Assembly: GCA_937870805.1 (NCBI GenBank) | Contig: CALMZT010000311.1 | Coordinates: forward strand, 1-11,758 | From: an uncultured Chloroflexota bacterium | GTDB taxonomy: Bacteria; Chloroflexota; Anaerolineae; Aggregatilineales; Phototrophicaceae | Direction of reading: 5' to 3' | Length of the DNA stretch: 11,758 bases | Shown here: piece after piece, positions 1 through 5,946 of the stretch | Layout of the letters: every line of letters starts with the position of its first letter | Numbering within the stretch: the stretch's first letter is position 1 | The notes under the pieces: model-generated | Told to the model about the DNA's origin: nothing | What the model saw: only the letters and a program-made list of their open reading frames with translations | The model's database searches: none | Translations under genes and position numbers: made by a program

Positions 1-164
1 GTTTCTTCGCGCAGTTTGGTCGCCGCCGTTTCAATCGAGGGGGTATCGCGGCTGCAAATCGACACGCGTGCACCTTCATTTGCCAGCGCCCACGCTACAC
101 CATAGCCTAGCCCTTTGCTCGCCGCAGCGACGAGCGCTACTTTACCTTTGAGTCCTAAGTCCAT
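1..164 (-). CDS. SDR-family NAD(P)-dependent oxidoreductase, N-terminal part (runs off the left edge)
   Basis: Only the first 54 codons are inside the window. The protein begins MDLGLKGKVALVAAASKGLG, a Rossmann first strand followed by the dinucleotide-binding turn. This is the SDR TGxxxGxG motif in a variant form (AAASKGLG, residues 13-20) in which Thr-Gly is replaced by Ala-Ala. The second strand ends RVSICSRD, and Arg39 after it is typical of NADP(H)-preferring, FabG-like members. The catalytic Ser-Tyr-Lys residues would lie outside the window. The ATG at 164-162 is preceded by AAAGGATGA, a good ribosome binding site. It is the last gene of the minus-strand run, 212 bp after the DapA-like gene, separated from it by repeats. 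A role in oxidising or reducing an intermediate of the neighbouring catabolism is inferred; the substrate is unknown. Confidence 0.85.
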   Translation of the reverse strand, partial: MDLGLKGKVALVAAASKGLGYGVAWALANEGARVSICSRDTPSIETAATKLREE

Positions 165-181
165 ATCTCATCCTTTCGTCG

Positions 182-209
182 ATTGGTTATTGGTTGTTCG
201 TTATTCGTT
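182..209. repeat. Heptanucleotide tandem block (4 units)
   Basis: Four 7-nt units in perfect register: ATTGGTT, ATTGGTT, GTTCGTT, ATTCGTT. It lies just upstream of the SDR start. The block at 347-374 carries the same units in inverted orientation, and the two flank the palindromic element at 238-316. Confidence 0.7.
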
Positions 210-237
210 CTTAAGGTTCGCTGTGGAAGTATCCAAA

Positions 238-316
238 GTTACGCAGTTGGGTTCACGAACAAGGGGTTTAAACCCCTTGTTCAAGCACAAATCGCGGTTT
301 ATCTGCGTAAGTCCTA
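238..316. repeat. MITE-like palindromic element, copy 1
   Basis: An element of about 79 bp centred on a perfect 26-bp palindrome at 257-282 (GAACAAGGGGTTT and its complement). The ends are related inverted repeats: GTTACGCAG on the left, CTGCGTAAGTCCTA on the right. A second, inverted copy lies at 5781-5855. The AGGACTTACGCAG end resembles a dispersed repeat common in cyanobacterial and Chloroflexota genomes (from memory). There is no coding capacity. The palindrome could fold as a hairpin in the transcript between the DapA-like and SDR genes. Confidence 0.75.
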
Positions 317-346
317 GGATCATTAGATAGTTAAATAAAGCAACCT

Positions 347-374
347 AACGAACGACGAATAACAAATAACCCAT
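347..374. repeat. Heptanucleotide tandem block (4 units), inverted relative to 182-209
   Basis: Units AACGAAC, GACGAAT, AACAAAT, AACCCAT in 7-nt register. Their complements match the units at 182-209. The block ends 2 nt from the stop codon of the DapA-like gene (377-379). Confidence 0.65.
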
Positions 375-376
375 CA

Positions 377-1291
377 CTAAAATTCAATTTTCTGCGTCGG
401 GTCTTCAATGCCTACGCGCTTCAATATCCATGAGATTTCATCGTGCGTACCTGCGTCAATCGGCACAAACGGGTCGCGCAGTGTGGCGCTGGCAATCGCG
501 CCGCGTCGATACAGCAGTTCCTTACGAATCATGAGGTTAATCACGGGCTGATTTTCGTAGCGGATGAGTGGCAGGTAATGATCGAAGATGCGTTCGGCAT
601 CTTCGTGCCTGCCCGCGCTGAAGGCTTGATAGACGGCAACGAGAATCTCTGTGAACGCGAAGCCCGTCATCGTACCTGATGCGCCGCGCCGCAGTTCTTC
701 CAGAAAGAACATGCCGCCCAAGCCGCCGAAAATCTCAAACTTGTCGGTGCGTTCGCGGATTGCGCCGATCTTTTCCATCAGCGGCGGGTCTTCCAGCTTC
801 AGATAGCGCGCGTTGGGGATGCGTTCCGCCAGCGCTGCCAGCATCTCCGCCGACATGGTGATGCCGTTCACAGGCGGAAAATCCTGTACAATGATTGGCT
901 GATCGACCTGTGCAGCGATTTCCTCATACAGCCCAATCACCTGCTCATCTATCGGCTTGTCCATGCGCGGCGGCGCGATCATCACCCCCGCAGCGCCTAC
1001 GTCGAATGCGGCTTTGCTCAACGTGATGCACGTCGCGGTATCTGCGTGACTTGTGCCGACAACAATTGGCACGCGCCCTGCACTTGCCGCCACGACTGTT
1101 TCTACGACGAGTCGGCGCTCATCCACGCTCATCTTCGCCGCTTCACCCAGCACACCGAGAATCGTCAGCCCATACGCGCCCTTATCAATCTGAAATTCCA
1201 CCAACTTGCGCAGACTCGCCAGATCAAGCGCCTGCCCTGCATCAAACGGCGTCGCCATGATGTTGAACACGCCTGTGATTTTTTTATCCAT
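377..1291 (-). CDS. Dihydrodipicolinate synthase (DapA/NanA) superfamily protein, non-canonical lyase or aldolase
   Basis: 304 residues, the normal length for a DapA/N-acetylneuraminate lyase (βα)8 barrel. Members form a Schiff base between a lysine and a 2-keto acid. The lysine is visible as Lys165 in RYLKLEDPP, and the N-terminal GVFNIMATPF strand is typical. True DapA has a GTTGE loop and two relay tyrosines. Here the loop is GVLGE (residues 46-50), the PYY position reads APPRM (about 106-110), and the YNVP motif reads QDFPP (136-140). The Thr/Tyr proton relay is therefore missing, and lysine-pathway activity is unlikely. A keto-acid aldolase or dehydratase in a catabolic route is inferred. 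The ATG at 1291 has GAAGGGA about 5 nt upstream. It follows the MFS gene, with a 216-bp repeat-filled gap between them. Confidence 0.85.
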   Translation of the reverse strand: MDKKITGVFNIMATPFDAGQALDLASLRKLVEFQIDKGAYGLTILGVLGEAAKMSVDERRLVVETVVAASAGRVPIVVGTSHADTATCITLSKAAFDVGAAGVMIAPPRMDKPIDEQVIGLYEEIAAQVDQPIIVQDFPPVNGITMSAEMLAALAERIPNARYLKLEDPPLMEKIGAIRERTDKFEIFGGLGGMFFLEELRRGASGTMTGFAFTEILVAVYQAFSAGRHEDAERIFDHYLPLIRYENQPVINLMIRKELLYRRGAIASATLRDPFVPIDAGTHDEISWILKRVGIEDPTQKIEF

Positions 1292-1315
1292 GTGTATCCC
1301 TTCATTAAGTTAAAA

Positions 1316-1343
1316 GTAACGAGTAATGAGCAATGAGTAAAAT
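1316..1343. repeat. Heptanucleotide tandem block (4 units)
   Basis: Units GTAACGA, GTAATGA, GCAATGA, GTAAAAT in 7-nt register, just upstream of the DapA-like start. This is the same family as the longer block at 1464-1540 but in the opposite orientation (AATGAGT here, ACTCATT there). Confidence 0.65.
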
Positions 1344-1373
1344 GCAGGTTTTCTATTAAATGCGAACACCTGC

Positions 1374-1431
1374 GTAGGGGCAGACCAATGTGTCTGCCCT
1401 CTATCGGGCGCACACGCAGGTGCGCCCCTAC
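1374..1431. repeat. Double-hairpin GTAGGGG element (REPIN-like), copy A
   Basis: A 58-bp element bounded by GTAGGGG and CCCCTAC. It contains two successive hairpins. The first has arms GGGCAGAC and GTCTGCCC around loop CAATGT. The second has arms GGGCGCAC and GTGCGCCC around loop ACGCAG. A 6-nt spacer separates them. Copies B (5614-5671, inverted) and C (7915-7972, same orientation) share both modules. It lies between the MFS stop and the DapA-like start and has no coding content. Confidence 0.8.
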
Positions 1432-1463
1432 ACGGAAATTTACCCCTTTTGCAAACTGCCATT

Positions 1464-1540
1464 GCTCGTTAGCCATTGCTCGTTACTCATTACTCATTAC
1501 TCATTACTCATTGCTCATTGCTCGTTGCTCGTTGCTTAAA
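1464..1540. repeat. Longest heptanucleotide tandem block (11 units)
   Basis: Eleven consecutive 7-nt units hold register from 1464 to 1540: GCTCGTT, AGCCATT, GCTCGTT, four ACTCATT, GCTCATT, two GCTCGTT and GCTTAAA. The block overlaps the 3' end of the MFS gene, whose stop codon (1508-1510) and last codons lie inside it. Short tandem heptamers of this kind are known from cyanobacteria and appear in Chloroflexota; the function is unknown. Confidence 0.8.
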
Positions 1541-2758
1541 AATCAACATCACACTCGCGCCTGTCACCAGCACGCCGACTGCCACCACCTGCATGATGAA
1601 GCCAAAGCCATAGGTCTGCTGCCAGAAGCCGCTGATCGCCGTCGCCATGAACCAGCCAATATTCCAGATGACCAAACCGACACTGCTGGCGATATTATGC
1701 AGATGCAGCGGCAAATGCGACATAACCAATGGCTGAAACAGCGGTTGCATTGTATTGCGCGCCGAGATGGCAACCGCAAACGCAATCACCGCCCAAGTGA
1801 GCGTCGGCGCAGCGCCTAACGCGAAAAACGCCGCGGCTGCCACGCTCAACGTCACGCCTAACGCGCGCGCATGACCGAAACGCTTATCCAGCCAGGGATT
1901 CAGCAGCGGCACCAGCCCCATGCCAAGCCAGCCGATGCTCAAAATTGTGCCCACCGTCGCATCCGAGATATTGAACGTTGTGCGGAAAAACAGATTATAG
2001 AACGGGAATGTCAAGCCGCCCGTGAAACCAAAGAAGAACATCGGCACGGCGTATTTCAGCAGCCGCACCCAGGGCACATCCGATTGTATCCACGCGGCGT
2101 TGTCGGTGATTTCACGTTCGCCGAGAGCATCTGCCATTTTGAACAGCGGCAGCACACTGACCAGCGAAATCACCGCCGCCACGACAATGGAACCGCCATA
2201 GGCAAACGGCGATTGTGATGCGTTAGCAGACGTATCATAGGCATAGAGTGTCACCAGTGTGGGCAGTACGCCGCCGAACAAACTGCCAACGGCTGTGCCC
2301 GCCATACTGACGACGTTGTGATAGGCGAACAGGTGCGTTTGATGCTGTTTTTGCACGATGCGACCCATGAACGGGTTGTTGGCAATTTGCTGTGAGCCAT
2401 AGAATAAGCCCTGCAAAAAGCGGCTCAGACCCAGCAGCCACAAACTCGGTGATGCTACCAGCAGCAGTAAGGTTGCGGCGCACGCCAGCGACGAGAAAAC
2501 GATGATGCGCCGCGTGCCGATGCGGTTGGCGACCAAGCCCACAGGCACGCCCGTCAACAATCCGCCCAGACGTGGCAGCGATTGCAGCAAGCCGATGGTT
2601 TCTGCGGTATAGCCGAGGCTCACGAAGTAGAAGTTCAGCACCACGTCGATGATGCCGAACATACCGATGTGCCATATGACGCTGTACAGCAAAAACAGCG
2701 CGACCTGCCGATTGAAGCCGGGCATCAGGACGCGCGCGAGTCGTTTCGTGTGGTTCAT
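1508..2758 (-). CDS. Major facilitator superfamily (MFS) transporter
   Basis: 416 residues with about twelve hydrophobic segments in two six-helix halves, the usual MFS length. The inner-membrane loop motif A is recognisable at about 70-84 (GVPVGLVANRIGTRR). A weaker counterpart near 285-295 in the second half reads LNPWLDKRFGHAR. A polar central loop spans about 207-233. It is probably a proton-coupled importer or exporter of a small organic solute; the substrate cannot be read from the sequence. The ATG at 2758 has no good ribosome binding site, so the start is slightly uncertain. The last residues (ATSNEQ) are encoded by the heptamer repeat at 1464-1540, so the native C-terminus seems to have been replaced or extended by repeat DNA. 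The gene follows the amidohydrolase by 71 bp, suggesting co-transcription and uptake of that enzyme's substrate. Confidence 0.85.
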   Translation of the reverse strand: MNHTKRLARVLMPGFNRQVALFLLYSVIWHIGMFGIIDVVLNFYFVSLGYTAETIGLLQSLPRLGGLLTGVPVGLVANRIGTRRIIVFSSLACAATLLLLVASPSLWLLGLSRFLQGLFYGSQQIANNPFMGRIVQKQHQTHLFAYHNVVSMAGTAVGSLFGGVLPTLVTLYAYDTSANASQSPFAYGGSIVVAAVISLVSVLPLFKMADALGEREITDNAAWIQSDVPWVRLLKYAVPMFFFGFTGGLTFPFYNLFFRTTFNISDATVGTILSIGWLGMGLVPLLNPWLDKRFGHARALGVTLSVAAAAFFALGAAPTLTWAVIAFAVAISARNTMQPLFQPLVMSHLPLHLHNIASSVGLVIWNIGWFMATAISGFWQQTYGFGFIMQVVAVGVLVTGASVMLIFKQRATSNEQ

Positions 2759-2764
2759 AGATAC

Positions 2765-2834
2765 AGTCTTTAGTCGTCAGTCGATAGTCCTTAGCTAAAG
2801 ACTATCGACTGGTGGCGAATGACTAACCGCTAAT
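2765..2834. repeat. Heptamer-phased block containing a 12-bp hairpin
   Basis: Ten 7-nt units in register: AGTCTTT, AGTCGTC, AGTCGAT, AGTCCTT, AGCTAAA, GACTATC, GACTGGT, GGCGAAT, GACTAAC, CGCTAAT. The units switch orientation in the middle, which creates a perfect 12-bp inverted repeat at 2778-2789 and 2800-2811 (CAGTCGATAGTC and its complement). The block fills the amidohydrolase-MFS gap and covers the amidohydrolase stop codon. No U-tract follows the hairpin on the minus strand, so I do not call it a terminator. Confidence 0.7.
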
Positions 2835-4074
2835 CGCCTACACCAAGCATCCGTTTCCCTGCGATGAATGTCATCTCGACGTGTTCCAGCGCGTCCAAAT
2901 CGGCTAATGGATTGCCGTCGATGACGATCACGTCCGCTTCCTTGCCCGCTTCCAACGTGCCGAGCTTGCTTTCCAGCTTGCTCACGCGTGCGGCAACAAT
3001 CGTCGCGCAGCGCAGCGCTGCGTAATTGTCGCTGACGACGCCCACTTTGACCATGAACTTGAGTTCCGGGGCGACGATCTCGTGCCCCACAGCCGGACTC
3101 CCTGCGTCCGTGCCAAAGGCAATCGGCACGCCCGCTTTCGCCGCGTTGACTAAACCTGCGTAACGCGAGGGATTGGCGACGGCTTTCTTGCGTTCCTCAA
3201 TCTTCCATTCAGGGATATTAAACTTACGCGCCACTTCTTCGTTCGCCTGCATCACCAGCGGCGCGAACGTCGTCACAATCGGGATTTTTTTGTCGATCAG
3301 GAGTTGAATCGTTTTGTCATCCATCGAGCCGCCGTGCTCCACGCAATCCACGCCGAACTGCGCCACGCGGTAGATACAGTCGTTGTAGGTGGCGTGCGCC
3401 GTGATCGGCAAGCCGTTGCGATGCGACTCGTCAATCACCGCTTCCAATTCGGCGTCGGTAAATTCCAGCGTATCGTGGCACGCCATGATCTTGATGAGGT
3501 CTGCGCCACCTTTCACCTGTTCACGCACCGCGCGCCGCATCTCGTCTGCGCCGCTGGCTTCGCGGCAGCACCAGTAGGTATGCCCGCCCGTCTGGATGAT
3601 CGCTTCGCCGCAGATCAGCAAACGCGGTCCGGGGAAAATCCCCTGCTCGATGGCTTGCTTGGCGAAGAAGTTGGTCTTGTTCATGCCCAGATCGCGCACC
3701 AGCGTCACCCCCGCGCGCAGGTTCTTGAGCATGTTGGCGGCGCTTTTGTAGGCACTGATTTCTACGGCGTCGTCCATCGACTGGCGCGCCAGATCATGCA
3801 CGCCATCCCATGCCAGATGCGCGTGCGAGTTGATCATCCCCGGCATGATCGTTTTGCCCGTACAGTCGATGATTTCGGCGTCAGTGCTGCCTAAATCACT
3901 GGCTCGTCCAACAGCTTTGATCTTGCCATTTTCGAGTTCGACAAAGCCGTTTTCGATCACCTCGTCGCTATTGCAGGTCAGCACGCAGCCCCCTTTGAGG
4001 ATGCGATGCGGCGCGGGAATATCGAACATCGGACGGATAATTTTTTGATAACGCCAAGCGGCTGGTTCTGGCAT
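2830..4074 (-). CDS. Metal-dependent amidohydrolase (imidazolonepropionase/prolidase-like)
   Basis: 414 residues, typical of the amidohydrolase superfamily: a β-sandwich flanking a TIM barrel with a binuclear metal site. Visible metal ligands are His84 and His86 in NSHAHLAWDG, Lys195 in LIKIMACHD (probably carboxylated), His227 in ITAHATYND, His247 in CVEHGGSMD and Asp323 in AFGTDAGSP. The C-terminal GTLEAGKEADVIVIDGNPL strand is typical of the family. A bridging lysine plus two later histidines fits the group of Xaa-Pro/Xaa-Arg dipeptidases and related cyclic-amide hydrolases better than a mononuclear deaminase. There is no signal peptide, so it is cytoplasmic. The ATG at 4074 is preceded by AAAAGGAG at good spacing. 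It lies upstream of the MFS gene (71 bp) and downstream of the M24 gene (256 bp of repeats). Confidence 0.88.
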   Translation of the reverse strand: MPEPAAWRYQKIIRPMFDIPAPHRILKGGCVLTCNSDEVIENGFVELENGKIKAVGRASDLGSTDAEIIDCTGKTIMPGMINSHAHLAWDGVHDLARQSMDDAVEISAYKSAANMLKNLRAGVTLVRDLGMNKTNFFAKQAIEQGIFPGPRLLICGEAIIQTGGHTYWCCREASGADEMRRAVREQVKGGADLIKIMACHDTLEFTDAELEAVIDESHRNGLPITAHATYNDCIYRVAQFGVDCVEHGGSMDDKTIQLLIDKKIPIVTTFAPLVMQANEEVARKFNIPEWKIEERKKAVANPSRYAGLVNAAKAGVPIAFGTDAGSPAVGHEIVAPELKFMVKVGVVSDNYAALRCATIVAARVSKLESKLGTLEAGKEADVIVIDGNPLADLDALEHVEMTFIAGKRMLGVGD

Positions 4075-4165
4075 GATAAATGCTCCTTTTAGCAGTTAGG
4101 TTTCAAACAATCTCTCATCACAACGGATAAACATCTTTAAAATGGTGTATGTTCGACAAGGCGAG

Positions 4166-4242
4166 TCTGAAGTCCCTCTCCCGCCGCACAAACACGCTAC
4201 CACACTCGTTTCCGCGTGGGAGAGGGATTTAGGGTGAGGTCT
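4166..4242. repeat. CTCACCC/CCCTCTCCC inverted-repeat element, copy 1
   Basis: An element of about 77 bp with arms AAGTCCCTCTCCCGC and GGGAGAGGGATTTAGGG around an unconserved middle. A second copy in opposite orientation lies at 11649-11726. Both ends match, and only the loop differs. It is a dispersed noncoding repeat downstream of the M24 stop. Confidence 0.75.
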
Positions 4243-4261
4243 AACACACTCTCTCAAATCT

Positions 4262-4293
4262 TCTCTTACCTTGGCGTCTTGGCGGTTCATCCT
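4262..4293. repeat. CGCCAAG-type dispersed repeat
   Basis: Read on the minus strand this is GATGAACCGCCAAGACGCC followed by AAGGTAAGAGAAG. The related version at 5871-5904 has CGCAAAG units. Such repeats open spurious reading frames beginning MNRQDAK, which should not be annotated as genes. Confidence 0.6.
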
Positions 4294-4301
4294 CGTATTT
4301 T

Positions 4302-4322
4302 ACTCATTGCTCATTGCTCGTT
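4302..4322. repeat. Heptanucleotide tandem block (3 units)
   Basis: Units ACTCATT, GCTCATT, GCTCGTT, the same units as at 1464-1540. The block ends 8 nt before the M24 stop codon at 4331-4333, so again it sits directly downstream of a gene end. Confidence 0.65.
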
Positions 4323-4330
4323 GCTTTCAA

Positions 4331-5470
4331 CTATAGTTCCAGCACACGCTTTTCCGGCGGATTCTCGCTCAAAAAGCGGCTCGGCACACGCGCTTCGCCT
4401 TCGGTCACGATCATCGTGTTAATCGTGCGATAGCCATCCACGCCCGGACGATAAATGCCTGGTTCGTTAGAAAATACCATGTTGGGCATCAGAATCGTGT
4501 CATCTCCGGGCGCAAGCCAGGGCGCTTCGTGTCCCTGTAAGCCCATGCCGTGCCCGATGCGGTGGCGGATGGCGTCGCCTAAGCCAGCCTCGCGTAATAC
4601 CTCTAACGCGGCGACGTTGACGGATGCACAGGTTGAGCCTGCGCGCAGCGCGTTTATTCCTGCGTCATTGCACGCCTGCGCAGCGTGTAGGCAGTGCATT
4701 TGATCGTCGTTTGGTGTACCGATGCAAAAGGTTGCGCCACTTTCGGCATGATAACCGCCGACGGTTGCGCCGATACCCGCGATGAGTGGTTCGCCGCGCT
4801 GCGGCTGGCGCTTGATGGGTGAGCCATGTGGTAAAGCTGCCCGCGCGCCGCTGTGGACTGTGCCGACGACTCCCCCACCGCCGAGCTTGAAGATCTCGCC
4901 CACTTCCGCGCGCATCTTTTCGGCTGTTGCACCGATGCAGGCTTTGAGAATGTCTAACTCTGTGCCGCCATCACGGATGATTGCGGCGGCATGATCGCGC
5001 ACGTATTCCAGGCAGTAATCGGCATAGGTGGCGGCTTTTTCGACCAGCGCGATTTCTTCCGGCTCTTTCACCCAGCGCATCTGCTCGACAAAATCATTGA
5101 CCACGACGCGATCATCCAGCTTGCGCATGACATCGACGGTCAGCGTATCGACGCCCAACAGCGCCGCGCCCGTCTCGCGCACCATCCACACGACAGGATG
5201 TTCTTCGCCAGGGTATTCAAAATAGGTGCGAATGTCGCCAATCCACGTCGCAGCGGCATTTTCCAGTTCCAGCAGCGGCACGAACAACGCCGGAGCGCCA
5301 TTTTTCGGAATGTATAACCCCAGCGGGCGCTCTGACGGAATGTGGAAAAAACCCGACGCATAAATCACATTATGCACGTCGAGCAATAACACGCCGTCGA
5401 GCCGTTCCTGTTCCAAACGCGCTTGAATTTGCGAGACCTTGCGACGGTAAAAGGCTTCAGTTAACTGCAT
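4331..5470 (-). CDS. M24 (creatinase/aminopeptidase P) family protein with degenerate metal site
   Basis: 379 residues with two domains: a creatinase-type N-domain (about 1-130) and a pita-bread catalytic domain. Numbering is from the ATG. The family His is in the GHGMG motif (His307), another is in QGHEAP (His314), and Glu336 is in NEPG. The other three metal ligands are changed. The first Asp (DxG motif) is Gly232 in AGIGA, the second Asp is Glu243 in GYHAESGATF, and the C-terminal Glu is Ile350 in YRTINT. A two-metal aminopeptidase is therefore unlikely. Metal-free relatives such as creatinase and ectoine hydrolase use the same fold on small cyclic or amidino compounds, so a similar role is inferred. 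TTG at 5473 extends the frame by one codon, but GAGGT (5477-5481) is ideally spaced for the ATG at 5470. Confidence 0.85.
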   Translation of the reverse strand: MQLTEAFYRRKVSQIQARLEQERLDGVLLLDVHNVIYASGFFHIPSERPLGLYIPKNGAPALFVPLLELENAAATWIGDIRTYFEYPGEEHPVVWMVRETGAALLGVDTLTVDVMRKLDDRVVVNDFVEQMRWVKEPEEIALVEKAATYADYCLEYVRDHAAAIIRDGGTELDILKACIGATAEKMRAEVGEIFKLGGGGVVGTVHSGARAALPHGSPIKRQPQRGEPLIAGIGATVGGYHAESGATFCIGTPNDDQMHCLHAAQACNDAGINALRAGSTCASVNVAALEVLREAGLGDAIRHRIGHGMGLQGHEAPWLAPGDDTILMPNMVFSNEPGIYRPGVDGYRTINTMIVTEGEARVPSRFLSENPPEKRVLEL

Positions 5471-5492
5471 CAATTTACCTCAACATTGTTAT

Positions 5493-5522
5493 AAAATACG
5501 AACATTTGTTCCATATCTTCAA
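5493..5522 (-). promoter_or_regulatory. Candidate promoter of the M24 gene with a LexA-like operator in its spacer
   Basis: On the minus strand, TTGAAG (5522-5517) and TATTTT (5498-5493) are 18 nt apart, 22 nt upstream of the ATG and in front of GAGGT. The spacer contains an inverted repeat at 5499-5512 (CGAACATTTGTTCC on the plus strand), in which GAACA and TGTTC are symmetrical. It fits the GAAC-N4-GTTC core of Bacillus-type LexA boxes. The -35 and -10 hexamers each match consensus at four of six positions. An M24 enzyme is not a usual SOS gene, so the palindrome may bind another regulator. Confidence 0.35.
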
Positions 5523-5544
5523 GTTTTGCTGTATAATAGCTGAG

Positions 5545-5557
5545 TTAAGTCACTTAA
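5545..5557. promoter_or_regulatory. Small perfect palindrome upstream of the M24 promoter
   Basis: TTAAGT-C-ACTTAA, two 6-bp arms with one central base, lies about 75 bp upstream of the M24 start. It could be an operator half-pair, or chance in AT-rich DNA. No matching site was seen elsewhere in the window. Confidence 0.2.
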
Positions 5558-5562
5558 ACCTG

Positions 5563-5721
5563 TGAACAAGGGTTTATGCAAGTTGACGACTAAATAAGGA
5601 GTAACGGGTCACTGTAGGGGCGCACCAACGTGTGCGCCCGATTGTGGGCAGACACATTGGTCTGCCCCTACAATCCCCGATACTCCGTACTATTCGACCA
5701 AAATGTATAAACCCTTGTTCA
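5563..5721. repeat. Large fold-back repeat with a GTAGGGG element nested inside
   Basis: The outer arms are a perfect 15-bp inverted repeat, TGAACAAGGGTTTAT at 5563-5577 and its complement at 5707-5721. Inside, GGAGTAACGGG (5598-5608) pairs with one mismatch to 5676-5686. The centre is double-hairpin element copy B. The outer arms resemble the split halves of the palindromic core at 257-282, suggesting that a GTAGGGG element inserted into an older palindrome. Confidence 0.65.
5614..5671. repeat. Double-hairpin GTAGGGG element (REPIN-like), copy B, inverted
   Basis: The same 58-bp organisation as copies A and C but in reverse order. First comes the GGGCGCAC/GTGCGCCC hairpin with loop CAACGT, then the GGGCAGAC/GTCTGCCC hairpin with loop ACATTG. 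The arms are identical to copy A while the first loop differs from copies A and C (its complement is ACGTTG, against ACGCAG), so the stems are the conserved part. Confidence 0.8.
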
Positions 5722-5780
5722 TGCTGCGCCTGTTTAACATCGAATAATTTCACTACAAATCATTGCTCTTTAACAATGTA

Positions 5781-5855
5781 TAGGACTTACGCAGTTGAAC
5801 CGCGATTTGTGCTTGAACAAGGGGTTTAAACCCCTTGTGAACCCAACTGCATAAC
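5781..5855. repeat. MITE-like palindromic element, copy 2 (inverted relative to 238-316)
   Basis: Begins TAGGACTTACGCAGTTGAAC, has the CAAGGGGTTT palindromic core at 5818-5837 and ends AACTGCATAAC. Its reverse complement aligns along nearly the whole of copy 1, apart from a few substitutions and a short deletion next to the core. The terminal inverted repeats are TTACGCAGTTG and TTATGCAGTTG. It has no coding capacity. Confidence 0.75.
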
Positions 5856-5870
5856 TTCTAAATGTATTCT

Positions 5871-5904
5871 CTCTTTGCGAACTTTGCGCCTTTGCGGTTC
5901 ATCT
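5871..5904. repeat. CGCAAAG-type dispersed repeat
   Basis: On the minus strand, GATGAACCGCAAAGGCGC is followed by AAAGTTCGCAAAGAGAG, giving three CGCAAAG units. It is related to the CGCCAAG version at 4262-4293. Noncoding. Confidence 0.6.
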
Positions 5905-5911
5905 TGCATTG

Positions 5912-5946
5912 GCTGATCGCTGATCGCTGAAAGCTGTTCGCTCCAA
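5912..5946. repeat. Heptanucleotide tandem block (5 units)
   Basis: Units GCTGATC, GCTGATC, GCTGAAA, GCTGTTC, GCTCCAA in 7-nt register. The unit sequence differs from the CTCATT family, but the period is the same. Confidence 0.65.

Noticed and set aside
1165..1476. Minus-strand 103-codon frame across the gap between the MFS and DapA-like genes
   Set aside because: It is made of the double-hairpin repeat, heptamer DNA and an alternative frame of the DapA-like gene.
1464..1540. Tandem repeat considered as a CRISPR array
   Set aside because: Units are 7 nt with no spacers, and there are no cas genes nearby.
2778..2811. 12-bp hairpin considered as an intrinsic terminator after the amidohydrolase gene
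   Set aside because: No U-tract follows, the stem is moderate in GC, and it arises from the heptamer repeats; the MFS gene is likely co-transcribed.
4096..4290. Minus-strand 64-codon frame beginning MNRQDAKVRED
   Set aside because: Its start lies in the CGCCAAG dispersed repeat and its body in the CTCACCC element. This is a familiar spurious translation.
5532..5537. Perfect TATAAT on the plus strand
   Set aside because: No good -35 box at the right distance and no plus-strand gene downstream.
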